Positions 16,958 to 26,624 are shown, counted from the first letter of the stretch. The stretch is DNA of 64,000 nt from DASWTL01 sp035575925 (GCA_035575925.1 DATLXK010000014.1:124001-188000); one strand, 5' to 3'. The notes: generated from the sequence alone by a model not told the origin. Translations and numbers: made by a program.

Positions 16958-17989
16958 TTAATGAACGATCTTAAATAAAAGCTCCCTCATCAATTCACCA
17001 TCAGTAGTATGGCCAGTGGCCTCCACGCCTTTTGTTTTCAGGTCACATTCACGCAGATAACTGATTATCTGAGCGGTTTTAATAAGATTATAATTTCTTG
17101 CGGCAGTTTCAAAATCTTTCACAAAAAACGGGTGCACGCTTAGCTCCCGGGCCAGGGCCTGTGGTGACCGATCCCTGGCATAATGAAACTTTAACACCTT
17201 TGTGAAATAAGTATTAAGAGCTCCTAAAACCAATTGGATGGGGTTAGATTTAGGATTAGCGGCGAAGTAATTAATGATCTGATTAACTTTAAACACATCC
17301 CGTCGTGATATTGCATTCTGCAATTCAAAGACGTTATATTCTTTACTAATGCCAATATTATTTTGCACATCTGCAGAGGTAATTTCAGCACCCGGAGAAA
17401 CATTTAGCATAAGCTTCTCCAGTTCATTGGAAATTTTGGAAAGATCATTCCCCAGGCATTCTGCCAAAAGTACAGTTGCATGTGTGCCAATCCTGTAACC
17501 CTTATCTTTCACATATACTTCTATCCATTCCGGAATCTTATTATCATAAATTGTTGCCGACTCAAATATAACTCCGCTCTTTTCAATGGCTTTATACGTT
17601 TTTTTTCTTTTATCAAACTTGTTGTACTTGTAACAGAACACCAGAATGGTTGTGGGTGCAGGCCGCTCAAGGTAATTTAATAATGGATCAATGGCTTTTT
17701 TATCATCTTCAGAATCTTTGCTCCATTTCAAATCCTGAGCCTCTTTAACCAGTATAACCTGGTATTCGCTCATCATAGGAAAGCGCTTGGCAGTATTAAT
17801 GATAGTTACTGCATCGGTATCTTTACCATAGAGAATGGTTTGATTAAACCCTTTTTCGCCATCACTAAGAACGTTCTGCTCTATGTAATTACTTACCTTA
17901 TCAATATAATAAGGTTCTTCACCATGTAACAGATATACAGGTTTAAATTTTCGGCTTTTAAGGTCTTTAATAAGTTCTGGCAGGCTCAT
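16958..17989 (-). CDS. holA: DNA polymerase III subunit delta
   Basis: Clamp-loader delta subunit that opens the beta clamp. The 343-residue protein has the delta N-terminal AAA+-like domain (PVYLLHGEEPYYIDKVSNYI at 17-36, QVILVKEAQDLKW) and the C-terminal helical domain (FKVNQIINYFAANPKSNPIQ). Length and order match HolA. It is transcribed divergently from the HsdR_N gene at 18082, a neighbour pair I recall from other Bacteroidota. Confidence 0.93.
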   Translation of the reverse strand: MSLPELIKDLKSRKFKPVYLLHGEEPYYIDKVSNYIEQNVLSDGEKGFNQTILYGKDTDAVTIINTAKRFPMMSEYQVILVKEAQDLKWSKDSEDDKKAIDPLLNYLERPAPTTILVFCYKYNKFDKRKKTYKAIEKSGVIFESATIYDNKIPEWIEVYVKDKGYRIGTHATVLLAECLGNDLSKISNELEKLMLNVSPGAEITSADVQNNIGISKEYNVFELQNAISRRDVFKVNQIINYFAANPKSNPIQLVLGALNTYFTKVLKFHYARDRSPQALARELSVHPFFVKDFETAARNYNLIKTAQIISYLRECDLKTKGVEATGHTTDGELMRELLFKIVH

Positions 17990-18081
17990 GTAGTAACAGC
18001 CAAATTACGAATTGAAACAGTTCTCTGAAGGACTGTTTAAAAATAATCCCCATATATCAGATAAGTGTTAAATTCGCTTTA

Positions 18082-18546
18082 ATGAGCTTTGCACCTACAC
18101 CACTTAACCTTCCCACCTATCCGTTTAAAATTAAAGAAGAAGCAGGTTCAATATTTATATTTGATGAGATCAGAAAAAAGTACCTTTTATTAACTCCTGA
18201 AGAATGGGTGAGGCAGCATGTTGTGCAGTTTCTTATACATGAAAAAAAATATCCCAAATCATTAATAAAACTGGAAGGTGGGTTAAAGCTGAATTCCCTT
18301 CAAAAACGAACAGACATCCTTATTTTTAATCCTTCGGGCAACAAAGTGGTACTGGTTGAGTGTAAATCACCTTCTATAAAGATCACCCAGCATGTATTTG
18401 ATCAGATTGCCCGCTATAATTTTGTTCACCGAACACCATGGCTCATAGTTAGTAATGGCATGCAACACTATTGCTGCCAGATTGATTTTCAGAAAGAAAC
18501 TTATCAATTCGAACAGGAAATTCCGGATTTTAACATCTTCCGATAA
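18082..18546 (+). CDS. Orphan type I restriction enzyme R-subunit N-terminal (HsdR_N) domain protein
   Basis: A 154-residue protein made only of the HsdR_N nuclease-like fold. The motifs are EEWVRQHVVQFLI near 40-52, RTDILIFNPSG and VVLVECKSPSIKI, which fit the D-(E)xK nuclease core, then QIARYNFVHRTPWLIVSNG. There is no helicase domain and no hsdM or hsdS nearby, so it is not a working type I system. Its role is unknown; its stable position beside holA suggests a housekeeping nucleic-acid function (inference). Confidence 0.85.
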   Translation: MSFAPTPLNLPTYPFKIKEEAGSIFIFDEIRKKYLLLTPEEWVRQHVVQFLIHEKKYPKSLIKLEGGLKLNSLQKRTDILIFNPSGNKVVLVECKSPSIKITQHVFDQIARYNFVHRTPWLIVSNGMQHYCCQIDFQKETYQFEQEIPDFNIFR

Positions 18547-18613
18547 TAAATGTTTTCCAGAAAGAAACCTTTTTTATTGTATTCCGTAAAGATTGAAACC
18601 AAACATCAAAACT

Positions 18614-19069
18614 ATGGAAAATCAGGTTACCATCGCCCGGAGCTCAACTCCAAGTCAAACCAAATTTTGGTTCATCGCATCGGCAGTAGTGTTAATTTTA
18701 TTATTAAATACCGCGGATAGTATATTTAATTTTGACGCTCAAATATTTAGTATGGCCAATATGGCGGTGGCTGGTATAAGTATAATTGCAGCAATAGCCG
18801 TATGTACCCGAAAAGGAGATATTCTTTTGAAAATAGATACTAATGAAATTGAATATTTTGATTTTGCAAAAAAGCAAATGATTTCTATACATGTTAGTGA
18901 TATTCAAGGTGTTAGTACTCGTTTTGGCGAACTGCTTTTATCCACGAGCGAATGCACACATTGTATTGACATGACCATGATCCGCGATGAAAAAACACGG
19001 TGGGAAATAAAGGAAATGATTAGAGGCATGGCTCATCATGAGTTCAGAAGCTTAAACATGGCCGGCTAA
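18614..19069 (+). CDS. Hypothetical membrane protein
   Basis: A 151-residue protein I do not recognise. It has two hydrophobic segments near the N-terminus (FWFIASAVVLILLLNTADSI and a second ending IAAIAV), then a soluble C-terminal domain of about 90 residues (ILLKIDTNEIEYFDFAKKQM) with a beta-rich, PH-like strand pattern. The frame extends to a TTG at 18593, but the ATG at 18614 is preferred. It lies 67 bp after the HsdR_N gene on the same strand. Confidence 0.65.
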   Translation: MENQVTIARSSTPSQTKFWFIASAVVLILLLNTADSIFNFDAQIFSMANMAVAGISIIAAIAVCTRKGDILLKIDTNEIEYFDFAKKQMISIHVSDIQGVSTRFGELLLSTSECTHCIDMTMIRDEKTRWEIKEMIRGMAHHEFRSLNMAG

Positions 19070-19110
19070 GAAATCACACCCGTCTTTAAAGCCAGAATCC
19101 TGACTTATCT

Positions 19111-21807
19111 TTATTTATAGCCCTGTAAGTTTTCTTCCAGTATCCTGATCTTGGCTTCAGCATCAGCTTTCTTTTTCCGTTCATTATCTATGATATCTGC
19201 CTTTGCATTCTGAACAAAACGCTCATTAGAAAGCTTCGCATCTACAGACTTCAGGAAGCCTTTTAAATAATCCACTTCTTTTTCTAAACGCTCACGCTCA
19301 GCATCCACATCAATATTGTCGGCCAGGGGTATAAAAAATTCGTCCCTTCCAACTAAAAATGATGAGGATCCCGAAAGAGTATCAGTAACCGGTGTAAACT
19401 CGCTGATATTGGCAAGCTTAGAAATAATACCGGTATAATCCTTGTAATTTATATCAGAGCTTATCTTTACATGGAGCGATAAAGCTTGTTTGGGAGATAT
19501 TTGCTTGCTGTTGCGTATATTTCTAATTTCTGAAACAACCTGCTTAACCAAGCTGAAATCTTTTAAAAGTACCGCTTCAAATGATTGTGATACAGGATAT
19601 ACTGCTACAATACAACAGTCTTTATCCTTGCGGGCACCAAAAAGCTCATCGTGCCAGAGATCTTCTGTAATAAAAGGCATAAAAGGATGCAACAGTTTCA
19701 ATATATGTTCGAAAAAACCTATTGTAGCAGTGAACGTTTCATGATCTATTGGATGCTGATAGGCAGGCTTAATCATTTCCAGATACCATGCACAGAAATC
19801 ATCCCATACCAGCTTATAAGTTTCCATCAGCGCTTCAGAAAGACGGTACTGATTAAAATTTTCTTCTATCTGAAGCAAGGCTTCATTAAACCGGCTTTCA
19901 AACCAGCTGATGGCAGTTGCATTGGAATTTGATAAGCTTTGGTCAACTTCCCAGCCTTTTACCAGCCTGAAGGCATTCCATACTTTGTTAGCAAAATTGC
20001 GTCCCTGCTCACAGTAGCTTTCATCAAACATCAGATCATTTCCTGCCGGCGAGCAAAGCAACATCCCTACCCGAACACCATCAGCGCCGTATTTTTCAAT
20101 AAGATCAATCGGGTCAGGAGAATTGCCCAAAGATTTAGACATTTTACGTCCTGCCTTATCACGTACGATTCCGGTAAGATATACATTTTTAAAAGGCGCT
20201 TTTCCCCGGAATTCATGCCCGGCCATGATCATACGGGCTACCCAGAAAAATAAAATTTCAGGCGCGGTAACCAGATCATTCGTTGGATAATAATAGTTTA
20301 TGTCTTTGTTATCCGGATCCTTAAAACCGTTAAAAACTGAAATGGGCCAAAGCCAGGATGAAAACCAGGTATCTACCACATCATCATCCTGTTTTATGCT
20401 TTCTGAAATCCGAAGGCGGAAATCTGCTTTTTCATTTTCTGACATCTTACTTCTTGCCTCAGAGATGATAAGTAATTCTTCAATAGCCTCTTCCCTGGTT
20501 CTCGCTATCACAGGTTCCTCTCCCTGTACATACCATGCCGGTATCCTTTGTCCCCACCACAACTGCCTGCTTATGCACCAGTCTTTTACATTCTCCATCC
20601 AGTGGCGGTATGTATTGGTAAATTTTTCCGGTATCAGTTTTACTTCGCCGTTTAAAACATATTCTAAAGCCGGTTTTGCCATTTCATCCATTTTGCAAAA
20701 CCATTGCATAGATAATTTGGGTTCAATAGCCGCATCAGTTCGCTCTGAAAAACCAATTTGCGATTTGTAGTCTTCAACCCGTTCCAGATGTCCTTTTTCT
20801 TCAAGTAACAACGCTATTTTTTTACGGGCAGCAAACCGGTCTTCACCTATAAGTATTAAGGCCTTATCATTTAATGTGCCGTCATCATTTATAATATCAA
20901 TTACAGGAAGATTATGCTTAACTCCAAGCTCATAATCATTCAGGTCATGCGCAGGGGTAACCTTTAAACATCCTGTACCAAATTCTATATCTACATATTC
21001 ATCTTCAATGATTGGAATAGCCCGATTTATTAATGGTATGAAAACTGATCGGCCTTTTAAATGCCTGTAACGTTCGTCATTCGGATTAATACAAATGGCA
21101 GAGTCAGCCATAATTGTTTCAGGCCTGGTAGTAGCTATAATAAGAAAGTCTGAAGTTGTTAAATTTGCTATAGCCTGACCTCCTACTGAAGGACTCAAAT
21201 AATACTTTATATAATAAAGCTTTTGGTTTATTTCCCTTCGGATTACTTCTTCGTCTGATACGGCGGTTTTACCTTTAGGATCCCAGTTTACCATCCGTAT
21301 GCCCCGGTATATCCAACCTTTTTTATACAGGTGAATAAATGTATCGGTAACGGCTTCAGAAAGCTCCTCTTCCATAGTAAAGCGGGTCCGATCCCAGTCG
21401 CAGGATGCACCCAGGGTTTCCAATTGCTTAAGAATAATACCCCCGTATTTCTCCTTCCATTCCCAGGCGTAACCCATGAATTCATCTCGGGTCAGATCTT
21501 TCTTGTCAATTCCCTTTTCTTTCAACATCGCTACTACTTTTGCTTCAGTAGCTATGGATGCATGATCTGTCCCCGGTACCCAACAGGCATTCTTTCCTTG
21601 CATACGGGCACGCCTAACTAAAACATCCTGTATGGTATTATTAAGCATATGCCCCATGTGAAGCACCCCGGTAACATTTGGTGGTGGGATAACAATAGTG
21701 TAAGGCTCCCTCTCGTCGGGAACCGAACGGAAAAACTTTTGTTCAAGCCAGTGTGTGTACCATTTGTTCTCTGTTTCGCGTGGGTTATATATTTTAGAAA
21801 TGCTCAT
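19111..21807 (-). CDS. valS: Valine--tRNA ligase
   Basis: Class I aminoacyl-tRNA synthetase that charges tRNA-Val. The 898-residue length is typical. The N-terminus PPPNVTGVLHMGHMLNNTIQ holds the HIGH-type motif; the KMSKS motif is in AGRKMSKSLGNSPDPIDL. The CP1 editing domain includes TTRPETIMADSAI. The anticodon-binding domain and the C-terminal coiled-coil arm (about residues 830-898, VDAERERLEKEVDYLKGFL) are complete. An exact -7 element lies 26 bp upstream of the start. Confidence 0.98.
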   Translation of the reverse strand: MSISKIYNPRETENKWYTHWLEQKFFRSVPDEREPYTIVIPPPNVTGVLHMGHMLNNTIQDVLVRRARMQGKNACWVPGTDHASIATEAKVVAMLKEKGIDKKDLTRDEFMGYAWEWKEKYGGIILKQLETLGASCDWDRTRFTMEEELSEAVTDTFIHLYKKGWIYRGIRMVNWDPKGKTAVSDEEVIRREINQKLYYIKYYLSPSVGGQAIANLTTSDFLIIATTRPETIMADSAICINPNDERYRHLKGRSVFIPLINRAIPIIEDEYVDIEFGTGCLKVTPAHDLNDYELGVKHNLPVIDIINDDGTLNDKALILIGEDRFAARKKIALLLEEKGHLERVEDYKSQIGFSERTDAAIEPKLSMQWFCKMDEMAKPALEYVLNGEVKLIPEKFTNTYRHWMENVKDWCISRQLWWGQRIPAWYVQGEEPVIARTREEAIEELLIISEARSKMSENEKADFRLRISESIKQDDDVVDTWFSSWLWPISVFNGFKDPDNKDINYYYPTNDLVTAPEILFFWVARMIMAGHEFRGKAPFKNVYLTGIVRDKAGRKMSKSLGNSPDPIDLIEKYGADGVRVGMLLCSPAGNDLMFDESYCEQGRNFANKVWNAFRLVKGWEVDQSLSNSNATAISWFESRFNEALLQIEENFNQYRLSEALMETYKLVWDDFCAWYLEMIKPAYQHPIDHETFTATIGFFEHILKLLHPFMPFITEDLWHDELFGARKDKDCCIVAVYPVSQSFEAVLLKDFSLVKQVVSEIRNIRNSKQISPKQALSLHVKISSDINYKDYTGIISKLANISEFTPVTDTLSGSSSFLVGRDEFFIPLADNIDVDAERERLEKEVDYLKGFLKSVDAKLSNERFVQNAKADIIDNERKKKADAEAKIRILEENLQGYK

Positions 21808-22132
21808 ACGTTCTGCTCAAAATCTTGAAAAGACAAAAATACATTTTAAGAAAGAATTAATAATGAAGCCATCTAATAAAGAGAAGTTATCCGCCAATAG
21901 TAACAATAATTTTAACAGACCGTAGTTATTATTTAATTCGCAAAAGGTTCATGAAAATTTATTTTAATTCCAAAATCTCAAACTTCCTTTTCACATTTCT
22001 GAGAATGCGAAAGCTCATTTCGTGGTTTAATAAATAAGGCTCCCGAAAACTATAGTTAATTATGGATAAGTATTTTATGAATACCATTATCTGCCATTGG
22101 CTAACATTTTGTTGTGTTAACTGAAAAAGCTT
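21808..22132. other. 325-bp intergenic region between divergent valS and the Fpg/Nei gene
   Basis: This AT-rich stretch holds the valS -7 element at 21834-21841. I see no RNA gene, T-box, riboswitch consensus or long inverted repeat. Only a weak GTATT/AATAC dyad occurs near 22069-22083. No promoter consensus for the downstream glycosylase gene was recognised. Confidence 0.5.
21834..21841 (-). promoter_or_regulatory. -7 element of valS
   Basis: Minus-strand TATTTTTG matches TAnnTTTG exactly, 26 bases before the valS ATG. No clear -33 TTTG is present. Confidence 0.5.
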
Positions 22133-22873
22133 ATGCCAGAAGGACCGTCAATGGTTATTTTAAAGGAATTAGTAAAAGAATTTAAAAATAAGAAAATCAT
22201 TCATGCAGCTGGTAATACCAAAAAGCTCGACACACAAATAATAAATGATAAAGAAGTTATTGATTTTAAAAGCTGGGGAAAACATTTCCTGATTTGCTTT
22301 GATTATTTCAGTATTCGAATTCATTTTATGCTTTTTGGTTCCTATAGAATTAATGAAAGAAAAGAATCAGAACCACGCCTGCGGCTCGAATTTGAAAATG
22401 GGGAATTAAACTTCTACGCCTGTTCTGTCCAATTAATAGAATCTCCTTTGTCTGAAGTTTATGATTGGGAGGCCGATGTAATGAATGAACATTGGAATGC
22501 AAACAAAGCAAAAGCAAAACTCGATAGTAAGCCGGATATGCTGGTTTGTGATGCCCTGCTTGATCAGAATATTTTTTCTGGTGTAGGGAATATTATAAAA
22601 AACGAAGTCCTGTTCCGCATTGGAGTACATCCTGAAAGCAAGTTGGGAGATATTCCTTATGAAAAAATACAACAGTTGATAACCGAAGCTGTAAATTATA
22701 GCTTTGATTTTTTAATCTGGAAAAAGGAGTTTACTTTAAAAAAACACTGGCTTGCACATACAAAAAAAGTTTGCCCCAGAGATAAGACGCCACTGATTAA
22801 AAAGCATCTGGGTAAATCTAATCGGCGGTCATTTTTTTGCACGGTTTGTCAAACTCTTTACAAATCTGCTTAA
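22133..22873 (+). CDS. Fpg/Nei-family DNA glycosylase/AP lyase
   Basis: Base-excision-repair glycosylase of 246 residues. The mature N-terminus PEGPSM has the catalytic Pro and Glu. Lys in SWGKHFLICF matches the beta-hairpin Lys, and DQNIFSGVGNIIKNEVLFR is the family H2TH segment. The C-terminal finger reads HTKKVCPRDKTPL then FFCTVCQ, so one of the four usual Cys ligands is Asp. A His five residues before the first Cys might substitute. Substrate preference (oxidised purine or pyrimidine) is not clear. It runs into mnmD after 41 bp. Confidence 0.88.
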   Translation: MPEGPSMVILKELVKEFKNKKIIHAAGNTKKLDTQIINDKEVIDFKSWGKHFLICFDYFSIRIHFMLFGSYRINERKESEPRLRLEFENGELNFYACSVQLIESPLSEVYDWEADVMNEHWNANKAKAKLDSKPDMLVCDALLDQNIFSGVGNIIKNEVLFRIGVHPESKLGDIPYEKIQQLITEAVNYSFDFLIWKKEFTLKKHWLAHTKKVCPRDKTPLIKKHLGKSNRRSFFCTVCQTLYKSA

Positions 22874-22914
22874 TGATTATAACTTTAGGTTCTTCACTAA
22901 CCACATAAAAATGT

Positions 22915-23595
22915 ATGCTTACATGGGTTAAAACGGCCGATGGCTCGAACACACTTTTCAATTCTGAAATAGGAGAGCATTACCATTCCAGGCATGGTGC
23001 GTTGCAGGAAAGCCACCATGTGTTCCTTAATTCAGGATTAAAATATTACCTTGCTCAAAGTCAGGCAACTGACATAAAAATACTTGAAGTTGGATTTGGT
23101 ACCGGATTAAATTTTCTGCTAAGTGCGCACTTTTGTACTGAAAATAATATCAGACTTGATTATACCGGAATCGAGGCCTATCCTCTAACGCATAAAATGA
23201 TTACAGAAACAGGATATGGCGATTATATTCCGGATGAAATTTGGATGAATTTTATTTTAAAATATCAGGAGGCATTAACCCAGGAAGTATCAATTAATCA
23301 TGGGTGTAATTTATTCATTGCAAAAGATAAATTACTTGACTTTTCTACCCAGATTCGATATGATATACTTTACTTTGATGCTTTTGCAGCTATTCACCAG
23401 CCGGAAATGTGGGAACAGGAAACTCTAAGCCATGCAGCAGCCTTGCTAAAACCGGGCGGGTTATTTGTTACTTATGCCATAACCGGAAACCTGAAACGCA
23501 CGATGAAATCTCTTAACTTTTCTGTTGAAAAAGCACCTGGTGCAGAAGGCAAACGTGAAATGCTGCGCGCTGTTAAATTCTTAACTAGATATTAA
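22915..23595 (+). CDS. mnmD: tRNA (5-methylaminomethyl-2-thiouridine)(34) methyltransferase
   Basis: SAM-dependent enzyme that completes mnm5s2U at the tRNA wobble position. The 226-residue stand-alone form (DUF752) lacks the FAD oxidase domain of E. coli MnmC. Markers are HVFLNSGLKYYL, the SAM motif ILEVGFGTGLNFLL, IEAYPLT, and the catalytic-site segment YFDAFAAIHQPEMWEQE, followed by LLKPGGLFVTY. It lies between the glycosylase gene and mazG, all on the same strand. Confidence 0.92.
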   Translation: MLTWVKTADGSNTLFNSEIGEHYHSRHGALQESHHVFLNSGLKYYLAQSQATDIKILEVGFGTGLNFLLSAHFCTENNIRLDYTGIEAYPLTHKMITETGYGDYIPDEIWMNFILKYQEALTQEVSINHGCNLFIAKDKLLDFSTQIRYDILYFDAFAAIHQPEMWEQETLSHAAALLKPGGLFVTYAITGNLKRTMKSLNFSVEKAPGAEGKREMLRAVKFLTRY

Positions 23596-23622
23596 AGTTC
23601 AATTAAGTAATTCCAGTTTTAT

Positions 23623-23630
23623 TATTTTTG
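23623..23630 (+). promoter_or_regulatory. -7 element of mazG
   Basis: TATTTTTG matches TAnnTTTG exactly, 13 bases before the mazG ATG, implying a very short leader. Confidence 0.5.
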
Positions 23631-23643
23631 TAGTAAAACATAT

Positions 23644-24450
23644 ATGCCCGTCAACATTCCCCCTGTTTCTGCTAACTCTGCTGCCACTGCTTTCGAAAGG
23701 CTTCTGAAAATAATGGACACGTTGCGGGAACAATGCCCGTGGGATAAAAAACAGACACTTGAAACACTCAGGCATCTAACTATAGAAGAAACGTACGAAC
23801 TCTCTGATGCTATTCTGGAAGGTGATATGCAGGAAATAAGGAAAGAGCTGGGCGATATGATGTTACACCTGGTTTTCTATGCACGCATAGGTTCTGAAAG
23901 TAACGCGTTTAATATCATTGATGTATTGAACGGAATATGCGATAAATTGATACACAGGCACCCTCATATTTATGGTGATGTGGTGGTAAATGATGAAGCA
24001 GATGTAAAAAGAAACTGGGAACAGTTAAAATTAAAAGAAGGCAACCGTTCTGTTCTTGAAGGCGTTCCTGCATCACTGCCGGCTTTAATAAAAGCATCAA
24101 GAATACAGGAAAAAGCCCGTGGTGTTGGTTTTGATTGGGAAGAAAAAAGTCAAGTATGGGGAAAAGTAGAAGAGGAAATGAAAGAATTCAGAGATGAGTT
24201 TAATGTGGCTGACGATAGTGAATTTAATAAAGACCGGGCTGAGAATGAGTTCGGGGATCTTCTCTTCTCACTTATCAACTATGCCCGTTTTATAGATATT
24301 AACCCCGAGAACGCGCTTGAAAAAACCAATAAAAAATTTATTAAGCGCTTTCAATATCTAGAAAATAAAGCTGCAGCATTAGGGAAAAACCTGAAAGATA
24401 TGACACTTGCAGAGATGGATATTTTCTGGAATGAAGCAAAAAAATTATAA
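23644..24450 (+). CDS. mazG: Nucleoside triphosphate pyrophosphohydrolase
   Basis: All-alpha NTP pyrophosphohydrolase that hydrolyses (d)NTPs to NMP and PPi. The 268 residues hold two tandem MazG domains. The N-terminal one starts CPWDKKQTLETLRHLTIEET with the metal-binding EETYEL and ELGDMML; the C-terminal one has VEEEMKEF and ENEFGDLLFSLINYARF. Both ExxE...ExxD-type motifs are present. It follows mnmD and has its own putative -7 element. Its original role is nucleotide-pool sanitation; no mazEF-type neighbour is present. Confidence 0.96.
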   Translation: MPVNIPPVSANSAATAFERLLKIMDTLREQCPWDKKQTLETLRHLTIEETYELSDAILEGDMQEIRKELGDMMLHLVFYARIGSESNAFNIIDVLNGICDKLIHRHPHIYGDVVVNDEADVKRNWEQLKLKEGNRSVLEGVPASLPALIKASRIQEKARGVGFDWEEKSQVWGKVEEEMKEFRDEFNVADDSEFNKDRAENEFGDLLFSLINYARFIDINPENALEKTNKKFIKRFQYLENKAAALGKNLKDMTLAEMDIFWNEAKKL

Positions 24451-24597
24451 TGCCTGTAGCGTTTCACATTCTTCCTGCGTATAGCATATAAATGGAGAAA
24501 TAAGTATCAATAAAATCTATTTGTTAATACATTATTAAGAGTAGCAATCTATTTTTAAAAATCAAGAGTCTGCAAAAAGGAAGGAAAAACTAATTTA

Positions 24598-25167
24598 ATG
24601 CTGGACACCCCCGGCAATTCTGAAAAAGAGCTCATTCGGAATTGCATAAAAGGCGATATATTATCTCAGGAAAGGTTATACAAGCACTTCTATGGGTATG
24701 CCATGGGTGTTGGCCTGCGCTATATTTTCAATCGGGAAGACGCTCTGGAGGTTGTTAATGATGGTTTCATAAAAGCTTTTCACTCCATCGGGTCATTTAA
24801 TAAAGATCACGCATTCAAGCCCTGGTTACGAAAGATTATTGTTAATACAGCAATAGACAGAAGAAGAAAAGACATGAAACACCTTCAAGAAGTAGATCTT
24901 GAACACGCTGACCATGTACATACACAGGCACATATTGTTGAACGGCTTTCAGCACAGGACATATTAAAACTGCTGGACTTTTTACCCGATATACAACGGA
25001 TGGTTTTCAACCTGTATGAAATAGATGGATACACACATGAGGAAGTTGCTGAAGCCTTAAATATTCCGGCAAGTTCCTCCAGAACATATTTAAGCCGGGC
25101 TAAGGATAAACTAAGAAAAGCACTGGTGCTACAAGATCAAAACAGCTATGAAAGAGTGGGTCGATAA
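24598..25167 (+). CDS. ECF-type RNA polymerase sigma factor
   Basis: A 189-residue sigma-70 family member with region 2 (LYKHFYGYAMGVGLRYIFNR then ALEVVNDGFIKAF) and region 4 (LPDIQRMVFNLYEIDGYTHE, then EVAEALNIPASSSRTYLSRAK). An AGGAAGGA-like ribosome site precedes the ATG. It overlaps by 20 bp the next gene, which encodes a membrane protein with a basic cytoplasmic N-terminus, a layout common for a sigma factor and its anti-sigma regulator. Confidence 0.93.
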   Translation: MLDTPGNSEKELIRNCIKGDILSQERLYKHFYGYAMGVGLRYIFNREDALEVVNDGFIKAFHSIGSFNKDHAFKPWLRKIIVNTAIDRRRKDMKHLQEVDLEHADHVHTQAHIVERLSAQDILKLLDFLPDIQRMVFNLYEIDGYTHEEVAEALNIPASSSRTYLSRAKDKLRKALVLQDQNSYERVGR

Positions 25168-26620
25168 AAAGCTGAAAGAGCGTATCATAGAAGCCTTTGA
25201 TAGCTATGAGGACAGCGATGTTGAAAAAGGTTGGCAGCAGCTAAGAAAGACGCATCCTAAAAAACGCTCGAAACGTATATTATTTTGGTGGACCTCTGCA
25301 GCGGCATTACTGGCGATGCTGGGCACTTTTTTAATACTTAATCCTGCAGATCAGGATATTCAAAAACAGATCACAAAAAATAAGATTAAACCTGTATCAG
25401 AGGATACCATTAATGGACGGACTGATTTGATAGTTAAAAAACGAGTCGAATTAAATAAGGATAGTTCTAATGGAATCGCTTTTCCAAGCTCTGATAAAAA
25501 TCCCGAGCAATTAGGGAATCATATAAATTCAAATGAATTAATTGCAGCTATTCCTGCAAAAGAACCTTTAAAGGCAGAAAGCGGATATAATTCCGTTAGA
25601 CAGGCACCCCCATCACCTGCTACTATCGTTGAAGTTAGGGTTAGTTCAAAAGTAAACGCTTTCGAAAACTCCGATAAAACGACTGAGCAGCCCGGAAAAC
25701 AAGTAGACCCTGCGCAGGCATCATCTGTAACCATGGTAGAAAAAGAACGATTACAAGAAGCAGATAGCATCAATAAAGCTATAATGGCACAATCCATACC
25801 TGGTATTATCACTGATGAAAAAGTTAGTTTACAAACTCATACGGATGACTCTGTTAAGCAGGAAAATGCTGTAGCGGACGATAATAAAATATCGGAATCT
25901 CATACCTTTTCCCAGCGCGGGGATAGCCAGGCTTTACCGGAAGATGAAACTGTCCGCCAGGAAAAAGAAGCATCGAATAATAAGAAATTAGGATTAAGCT
26001 TTTATGCAGGCCCGTTTTTTAATTATGCACAAGGCAGTGGTAACTCCATGAATTTGGGCGCAGGGGTAACTTCAGATATTTCTCTTGGTAAACGGCTTAC
26101 TTTGATTACTGGTTTGGCTATTGCGAAAAATACCCTTATTTATGGAAATAAACTCCCCGTAGCATCAAATCGGGATTTTTTATTTAGCCAACAGGATCGC
26201 TCAACGTCAACTGGCAGTATCTCACAAATTTCAAAACTTGAAGCACAACTTCTAAATTTGGATATACCCGTAAATTTAAAATATAGTATAAGCAGGGAGC
26301 CCAATAAAGTTTTTATTACTGCTGGTCTGTCATCTTTTACTTACCTGAATGAAACTTACCGGTATAGTTACACTAGTCAGAATAAAAGTCTGGGCATCTC
26401 CTCGCCTTCACGTGACGAGGTAATCAACAAAAATTTCGGGAAATTCGATCTGGCACAAACATTGAACATGTCATTCGGGCTAACCAATTCAGGCAAGTTT
26501 CAGGACTTTGTGTTTGAACCATTTATAAAATATCCGTTAGGTGCTCTTGGATCGCAAAACATTCGTTTTGGTTCTGCAGGTATAAATCTTAAGCTTAATA
26601 TCAAACCCAGCAAAAACTAA
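25148..26620 (+). CDS. Membrane protein with anti-sigma-like N-terminus and C-terminal beta-barrel-like domain
   Basis: A 490-residue protein I do not recognise as a named family. Residues 1-44 are charged and cytoplasmic (KKLKERIIEAFDSYEDSDVE). One TM segment follows (about 45-63), then about 210 residues of low-complexity Ser/Gln/Lys/Glu sequence, then a C-terminal region (about 275-490) with alternating hydrophobic strands (LGLSFYAGPFFNYAQGSGNS... FGSAGINLKLNIKP) like an outer-membrane barrel. It overlaps the sigma gene by 20 bp and is 4 bp from the next gene. It may act as anti-sigma factor and envelope sensor; this is inference. Confidence 0.7.
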   Translation: MKEWVDKKLKERIIEAFDSYEDSDVEKGWQQLRKTHPKKRSKRILFWWTSAAALLAMLGTFLILNPADQDIQKQITKNKIKPVSEDTINGRTDLIVKKRVELNKDSSNGIAFPSSDKNPEQLGNHINSNELIAAIPAKEPLKAESGYNSVRQAPPSPATIVEVRVSSKVNAFENSDKTTEQPGKQVDPAQASSVTMVEKERLQEADSINKAIMAQSIPGIITDEKVSLQTHTDDSVKQENAVADDNKISESHTFSQRGDSQALPEDETVRQEKEASNNKKLGLSFYAGPFFNYAQGSGNSMNLGAGVTSDISLGKRLTLITGLAIAKNTLIYGNKLPVASNRDFLFSQQDRSTSTGSISQISKLEAQLLNLDIPVNLKYSISREPNKVFITAGLSSFTYLNETYRYSYTSQNKSLGISSPSRDEVINKNFGKFDLAQTLNMSFGLTNSGKFQDFVFEPFIKYPLGALGSQNIRFGSAGINLKLNIKPSKN

Positions 26621-26624
26621 TTAA

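Noticed and set aside
18082..18546. Remnant of a type I restriction-modification system
   Set aside because: No hsdM, hsdS or helicase fragments lie nearby and the gene is intact, so it is annotated as a stand-alone protein.
20300..20770. A 156-codon open frame opposite valS
   Set aside because: It lies entirely antisense to strongly conserved valyl-tRNA synthetase motifs and has no recognisable product; other long antisense frames (9470-9889, 33008-33457, 48355-48897, 57118-57501) are the same kind of shadow.
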